64,000 bases of DNA from Hydrangea macrophylla (taxonomy: Eukaryota; Streptophyta; Magnoliopsida; Cornales; Hydrangeaceae), in assembly GCA_033977485.1 (NCBI GenBank), contig CM066995.1:44203736-44267735 (forward strand). Reading direction: 5' to 3'. This document shows positions 58,388 to 64,000 of this stretch, one piece after another; the stretch's first letter is position 1, and each line of letters opens with the position of its first letter. The translations under genes were made by a program, and so were the position numbers. The notes beneath the pieces were generated by a model, which saw only the letters and a program-made list of their open reading frames with translations, was not told the DNA's origin and searched no databases.

Positions 58388-59444
58388 TCAAAACCTAGTT
58401 AGCACTTTATCGATATAACCAGCTTGAGATAACCCCATTATCTTTCGCTTGCGATCCCGAAAGAGCTTTATCCCTAGAATATAGCTCGCCTCTCCTAGAT
58501 CCTTCATATCGAAAGTGCTAGCTAGCCAAACCTTGACCGTTGACAATGCCACTACATCATTTCCAATGAGTAGAATGTCGTCAACATAAAGCACAAGAAA
58601 AGCCACCACTTTTCCTTCACACTTCTTGTACACAAGGTTCATCCAGATTTTGTATGAAACCAAACGACTTGACCGCTTGGTCAAATCGGATGTTCCAACT
58701 CCTAGATGCCTGCTTAAGCCCATAAATGGACTTTTGCAACTTGCATACCAAGTTACCTTTCCGACCAGCTATGAACCCTTCTGGTTGTTGCATATAGATG
58801 TCCTCCTCAAGATTGCCATTCAAGAATGCAGTCTTGACGTCCATCTGCCAGATCTCATAATCTAGGCATGCAGCAATGGATAAGAGTATCCTGGTGGACT
58901 TGAGCATGGCCACTGGTGAGAAGGTTTCCTCATAGTTAATGCCCTCCCTCTGAGTATAACCTTTCGCTACAAGCCTTGCCTTAAAGGTCTCAACCTTTCC
59001 ATTAGATCCTCTTTTCCTCTTATAGACCCACTTACAGCCAATGGGTTTAATGTTGGCTAGAAGCTCTACAAGATCCCAGACCTGATTAGAATCCATAGAT
59101 TCCAATTCAGCCTTCATAGCTTTAACCCAATGAGCTAAATCAACATCAGACATTGCCTCTTCGTATGTGGCAGGATCAGATTCAGATTCAGATTCTATGG
59201 AGACAGCTTCAAAAACTTCTCTGAAGAACGTGTAACTATTAGGCTGACTGATAATCCTCCCACTACGATGAGGTACCGGTGCGGAAATAGGTGAAGAAGT
59301 GGTGTTTTCTTGATTTACATCGTTATTAACTGCGGGTTGGACTGAGGGCTCTCCTTCTATCTCTCTAAGATCTATCCTTCCCTTAGGTTTATGGTTCATG
59401 ATATAATCATCTTCCAAGAAAACAGCATTTGTACTAACAAACAC
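58388..59444 (-). pseudogene. Element F reverse transcriptase
   Basis: Copia RT: WVKAMKAELESMDSNQVWDL, GCKWVYKRKRG, ARLVAKGYTQREGINYEETF, QMDVKTAFLNGNLEEDIYMQ and SIYGLKQASRSWNIRFD. Beyond a frameshift near 58628, the intact catalytic box LYVDDILLIGND and DMKDLGEASYILGIK follow. A stop near 58388 separates it from RNase H. Confidence 0.9.
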
Positions 59445-59513
59445 TTTCTATTCTCTTGGATCATAAAAATACCATCCATAAGTACCCTTTGGATACCCTA
59501 CGAAGTAACATAC

Positions 59514-60563
59514 TTATGATCTAGAATCCAACTTGCTCATCTTTCCTTTCAGCACATGTACTGGACACCCCCATATCCGGAGATGTTGCAAAGAAAGCTT
59601 GCGCCCAATCCACATCTCTCGTGGTGTCCTGGGAACAGATTTTCTTGGTACTAGATTTAGTATGTATGCAGCGGTTTCCAAAGAATAACCCCAAAGGAAT
59701 AATGGCAACTCAGAATAATTCATCATCGACCTAGTTATGTCTAAAAGAGTTCGATTCCTTCTCTCCGCTACACCGTTCTGCTGAGGTGTACCAGGTGCAG
59801 TCAACTGTGACAGAATCACATCTTGTACGAGGTGATCAATAAACTCATTAGAGAGGTACTCGCCACCTCGATCAGATCGAATGGCCTTGATATGTGTGCC
59901 CAATTGCTTCTCCACTTCAGCCCTAAACTCTTTAAACTTTTTAAAGGCTTCAGACTTGTGCTGCATTAGGTACACATATCCATACCTAGAGTGGTCATCA
60001 GTAAATGTAATAAAATACTCCTAACCACCCCTTACTCTAATATTTATTGGTCCATACACATCAGTATGAATTAATTCCAATAATGAATTGGTTCTATTGC
60101 CCTTTCCAGGAAAGGGCCTTTTGGTCATCTTACCCTCTAAACAAGACTCGCAGACTTCCATTGGCTCGAGAACCAAATCATCTAAGACCCCTTCTTTGAC
60201 TAGTCTGCCAAACCTATTTAGATTGATATGGCCAAGCCTCATATGCCAAAGCCTTGTTGGATTAGTGGAAGGTCTCTTTCTTTTAGATGGTACAGTTACC
60301 ACTGAGTTATTAAGTTCCATGCAAGAATCTTTAGAAATATTGGGAGTAATCACATACAAACCATTTGATTTAACACCAAAACATATAAAACAACTATTTC
60401 TTTTAATCACAACTTCAGTTCCAAAATGAAAAGAATAACCATTATTCGATAAATTAGAAACTGAAATTAAATTACGTCTCATTGAAGTGACGTAAAGTAC
60501 ATCTGATAAAATCAAAACTTTATTGTCTAGAAATTCTAAAACTACGACTCTTATAGCAACCAT
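59514..60563 (-). pseudogene. Element F integrase
   Basis: The GAG-pre-integrase motif LWHMRLGHINLNRFGRLVK with CESCLEGK (about 60260-60140) leads to the core: IHTDVYGPI (first Asp), IRSDRGGEYLS (second Asp), PQQNGVAERRNRTLL (catalytic Glu), LFLWGYSLETAAYILN and WIGRKLSLQHLRIWGC. It is in the same frame as gag. A TAG near 60021 and a stop at 59514-59516 interrupt it. Confidence 0.9.
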
Positions 60564-60635
60564 AGAAACAGTTGCGCTAGAACCTAGAGTAAGTACGATT
60601 TCCCCATCACTGCACCTCCTGGTTGATCTGAACCC

Positions 60636-61595
60636 CTACAATGAATTACAGATATGGTTACTCGCACCAGAATCAATGCACCAAGTGTTTGAAGTATCCG
60701 TTATAAAACATACTTCAATCACATGTGATTCAATCATACCTTGCATTCTTGTAGCTAAGAATTCTGGACAGTTCCTCTTCCAGTGGCCCTTCTCACCACA
60801 TTGGAAACACTTTCCTTTGCCTTGGCCACCTACCTTCCCTTTGCCCTTACCTTTTCCCTTATATTTTTCAATCTTGGGGACCGGTCCAACACTTGAACCA
60901 CCAATACCAACTTTCTTCTTCCCTTTCTTTCCTTTTGGTGTAGATCGGGAAGAGGAAGCGCTTTTCTCAACGTTCAAAATGTTGACCTCAGGTTTGATCA
61001 CCCCTTCTGCTGCCAAAAGAGAACTCATCAATTCGCTCATTGAAAAATTCATTTGATTCATATTATAGTTAAGTTTAAATTGAGCGAATGAAGGCGACAG
61101 CGAATTAAGGATCATATCAACTTAGGTCTGTGCATCGATGTTGGCACCTAGGGTCTCCAGCTCGTTTAAATAACCAATCAATTTTAAAACATGTTCTTTG
61201 ACTGGAGTCCCTTCCGACATCTTTGCACTCATTATCTTTTGCATGGCTACCTGTCTGGCAGGCCTGCCATGCTCCCCAAACATCTTTTTCAAGGACTTGA
61301 TAATGTCACTGGCAGAATCATTCGATTGGAATTGGTATTGCAATACACCAGCCATTGAGGCCAGAATGTAGCAACGAGCCATTTCATTCATCTTCTTCCA
61401 TTTGTCGAACTCGCATTTGGTAGCTACCGAAGCATTTGTCGTGGGTTCTTCAGGGCTTGGGGTGGTGAGGACATATATGTGATCCTCCACAGTTAACACG
61501 ATGTCAAGGTTACGTTTCCATTCAGTGTAGTTGTTTCCAGTTAACTTGTTTTGAGTGAGTATGGTGGCAAGTGGACTAAATGCAGATCCGTACAT
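60636..61595 (-). pseudogene. Element F gag and protease
   Basis: gag starts at ATG 61595 (MYGSAFSPLATILTQNKLTG) with the copia-type NNYTEWKRNLDIVL and ILASMAGVLQYQFQSNDSA patterns. An in-frame TAG is at 61119-61121. A Lys/Gly-rich linker is followed by the CCHC zinc knuckle CFQCGEKGHWKRNC (about 60820). Protease begins WCIDSGASNHIC near 60660 with the catalytic Asp intact. A stop near 60636 precedes integrase. Confidence 0.9.
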
Positions 61596-62235
61596 TATGA
61601 TTACTGAAAATCAAACAAACAAAATAAATATGGATATCAGAATTTGACAGTTTGAAATAAAAGAATCCTTAAAAACTCTTATTTTTAAAATAAAGTCGTC
61701 GAAATATCGAAACGAAAGAATAAAGCCTCCGTGTGGTGGTCAATATTCGATCTTTCAATTAATCATGACTTGTCCGCTATGCAACTCTTGCAAAATAAGT
61801 TATGACTCTCGAACCCTTTTAATCTCTAAGTTTCTGAATAATGCCCCGTGTGGGATCCCTTAACCATAGTTTAGCTAGTGTGTACCATTAACTAGGATCC
61901 AATCACAACCGTCTCAAGTAGCGCCTCCGTGTGGTGGTCACCCTCTAACATGTCTGATTGATCCTATCAAAGGAAGCTCACATCTAGTAACCAATGAGTA
62001 ATGCACCCTCCGTATGGAATGATCACCCCTGGCGAGGTGACACAGAATACACCACTTATCTTACAGTGAACCGTTAATGGAAGATCGTGGGTGTTTATTA
62101 ATAAGACCCTCTCCCACTAGATTTAGTAAATAAGGATTTTGCTTTTGAAAAAATGTTTCCACACATTACCCATAAGCATCCAATGTTTACTAATGCGTTG
62201 AAATGTTTTTTGAATTTTATTTTAGAAAACTTATT

Positions 62236-62433
62236 TTACGTGCATGCAAGTAGTAACAATATAATTAAATGCCAATCACAAACCAAGCACATAAAACAAA
62301 AAGCTAAAATTGAAAATAAAGACATCCAAACGATGCCTCTATCTCCCACGGCTCTATCTCCATAGAACCTCCTTTTGGTTTGATCGCCTCCAGCTTCATC
62401 TTCATGGACAACGGCTCCTTGCTCCATCTTCAT
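62236..62433 (-). CDS. Small leader ORF of element F (65 codons)
   Basis: ATG at 62433 opens MKMEQGAVVHEDEAGGDQTK, then a basic stretch (RRFYGDRAVGDRG) and a hydrophobic C-terminal helix of about 22 residues (SILAFCFMCLVC.. LIILLLLACT) that could span a membrane. It lies about 870 bp after the PBS and 640 bp before gag. Fragment G has a related copy from about 18732 with the same start but a frameshift and stops. No domain recognised; it could be a chance ORF. Confidence 0.3.
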   Translation of the reverse strand: MKMEQGAVVHEDEAGGDQTKRRFYGDRAVGDRGIVWMSLFSILAFCFMCLVCDWHLIILLLLACT

Positions 62434-63009
62434 GGATTTTCTAATTCTATTACATTTTTCCTATGCTTCTTTCGAAGCTTACAATTTATCTAGAAATAGA
62501 AATAGCAACAACAAAATAAAAGGCTAGGGAAACCAGTGCGACTTTCCTTTTCGTAGGATTGAAGTCACAGCGCCCATTACATATGCCTTAAAACCAAACC
62601 AAACTAAACTTAAATTACAACATACACCAATCTCAAACAATTTAAATACAAAATTCAAAAGTCTTGGTGCCATGGGAGATAGTGACTAAACTAGCTGTAA
62701 AAGGGTTAGTTGAATGTACAGCCACGCATACATAACAAATATATATAACTATTGGAACACTTAATTGATTCACACAGTATATAAACTCTTTACATACTGA
62801 ATTAGAACTTAAAACAGCATCTTACTTCTCTATCACAGTTCGATCGATCGAAGACCGTTCGATCGCTCGAACCTTCGATCGATTGAACACTGTTCAATCG
62901 CTTGAATATTCTGTTTCACATAATGATTTGAAAATTTTGCAGAATAATTTAAAATTAAATTTTCAATTTCAAAACTCTTTAAAACTGTGAAACAGAGAAC
63001 CTGACAAAG

Positions 63010-63145
63010 AGTCTGTCTCGATCGATCTAACTACATTCGATCGATCGAACACCAGAAGGTTTCGATCGATCAAAAACTGTTCGATCGCTTGAGTACAGAG
63101 AATGTTCGATGGATCAAAACATGTTCGATCGATCGAACCTACCTT
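63010..63145. repeat. TTCGATCGATCGAA-type cluster in F leader
   Basis: Five close copies including perfect ttcgatcgatcgaa, with short unrelated spacers; a second group lies at 62838-62900. Confidence 0.88.
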
Positions 63146-63293
63146 GCATCCTATGCAATCACAGATTTGTACTCTGCTGCGATAACACTGCAGAAATAGA
63201 TCTCTGACGATGCAGTTTCGAAAACAGTTCTAAAATCAACATGCAAATCAAAATAATGTTCCAAAAATGCATCTATAGATCCAAACAAGCGTG

Positions 63294-63305
63294 GCTCTGA
63301 TACCA
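63294..63305 (-). other. Element F primer-binding site
   Basis: TGGTATCAGAGC on the minus strand, complementary to initiator tRNA-Met, 2 bp after the 5' LTR end. Confidence 0.93.
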
Positions 63306-63307
63306 AT

Positions 63308-64000
63308 TGATGGAAAAAAAAACCGGTTTAAGTTAAAAGTTTAAATGCACAGCGAAAAAGTCAAGTTATAAAACTTAATGGTAGCCCAGGATCTACTACT
63401 CGTTAATTCCATAGATGCGCACAAGAGGGGACAAGAGTTATACCTTAGTATCTTGAACCCAATTCTGATTTTCTTCTTCTTCCTTGGTGATGCAGCAGCC
63501 TCCACTAGGTTTTCTTCACCCTTATGTCTCCTGCGGATGCTTCCCGGTGAGACTAGAGATGGTGGGATCTCTAATAGAGAGGAAGAAGAAGGTTTGGGGC
63601 TCTAAAACAATTTCTACAGCTTCTGACGTTCTAAAAACGATGAACTTTTTTTCCAAAATGTAGCTGCCCTATTTATAGATTCCCAGAACCGACCTAACCT
63701 TCAATCGATCAAAGGACTTCGATCGTTTGAACATTCGATCCATCGAACCATCCTCAATCGATCAAACCTGCCATGACTTTGATCGATCGAACTAGCTTCA
63801 ATCGATCGAACCTGTCTTGACAGCTTCCTCAAGTGTCTTTCCAAGCATCCTGGCAGAGCTAAGAGTGGGACCTCCTAGGCTCTTTATTGTTAGCTCAGAT
63901 CAGTTGATTAATTCCCATGACCAAACTCTTTGATCAGCAAATTAATCGACTGATCAGTTAACGTTTACTCCACTATCAAATGAAAACTGAACTCCAACGC
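63308..64000 (-). repeat. Element F 5' LTR, incomplete at window edge
   Basis: Matches the left 693 bp of the F 3' LTR apart from point differences and the missing MITE. TATAAATA at 63670-63677 on the minus strand, palindrome cluster at 63699-63812. Confidence 0.92.

Larger units (their letters stand above)
61596..63293 (-). other. Element F untranslated leader
   Basis: 1.7 kb between PBS and gag, homologous to leader G. From the PBS onward it contains two TTCGATCGATCGAA-type clusters (63010-63145, 62838-62900), a 65-codon ORF (62433-62236), and repeats of a ccacacggaggc-type motif (about 61725, 61930, 62010). Confidence 0.7.
55893..64000 (-). mobile_element. Ty1/copia element F, minus strand, cut by window edge
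   Basis: LTRs at 55893-57587 (3') and 63308-64000 (5', incomplete), PBS for tRNA-Met at 63294-63305, a 1.7-kb leader, and one gag-pol frame from 61595 to 57603 in the copia order (gag, protease, integrase, RT, RNase H). The frame has few stops and two shifts near the RT-RNase H part, so the element is younger than the gypsy elements around it. A purine-rich tract (caagtgggattt on the minus strand) adjoins the 3' LTR. Confidence 0.92.

Overview
The window is repeat-rich DNA from a flowering-plant nuclear genome. No host gene or RNA gene is convincingly visible. Almost everything is LTR retrotransposon: plant-type Ty3/gypsy (Athila-like and Tat/Ogre-like) and Ty1/copia, plus one end of a CACTA-like DNA transposon and one MITE. 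The species cannot be named from the sequence. All labels rest on motifs read by eye; no database search was run.

Layout. 1-2363: minus-strand gypsy gag remnant (A), cut by the window edge. 2545-3053: 78-bp minisatellite. 3054-4697: non-coding, LTR-like or gene-fragment-like DNA. 4698-16475: Athila-like element B on the plus strand (LTRs of about 1.3 kb, TSD GTGGT), which has lost PBS, gag and protease but keeps a broken RT-RNaseH-integrase and two post-pol coding blocks. 16481-16957: CACTA-like terminus. 16958-19175: plus-strand copia fragment G (LTR end, tRNA-Met PBS, leader). 19176-19719 and 54440-55892: two parts of what looks like one Tat-like LTR (X), split by E. 19720-54434: minus-strand Tat/Ogre-like element E (LTRs of about 2.65 kb, TSD AGACC), with a degraded gag-pol and two genes on the opposite strand: a spliced plant-mobile-domain gene and a second ORF. 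26451-41051: Athila element D, complete at the structural level (LTRs of about 1.64 kb, TSD ATGTT), lying inside an intron of E's plant-mobile-domain gene. 55893 to the window end: minus-strand copia element F, nearly complete, with a MITE in its 3' LTR.

Insertion order can be read directly. G is oldest; the CACTA-like element cuts G's LTR; B lies next to or within that element; X entered G's leader; E entered X; D entered E; F abuts X; a MITE entered F's left LTR.

The most interesting pattern is regulatory. Element promoters here are preceded by a cluster of degenerate short palindromes ending just before the TATA box. The copia family (F, G) and the Athila element D, from different superfamilies, use the same 14-mer, TTCGATCGATCGAA. 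E uses a different GCCG...CGGC motif. In D and E the LTR motif recurs in front of the internal promoter of an extra ORF; B shows a weaker GC-rich parallel. This suggests that extra ORFs are run from internal promoters built from LTR enhancer parts.
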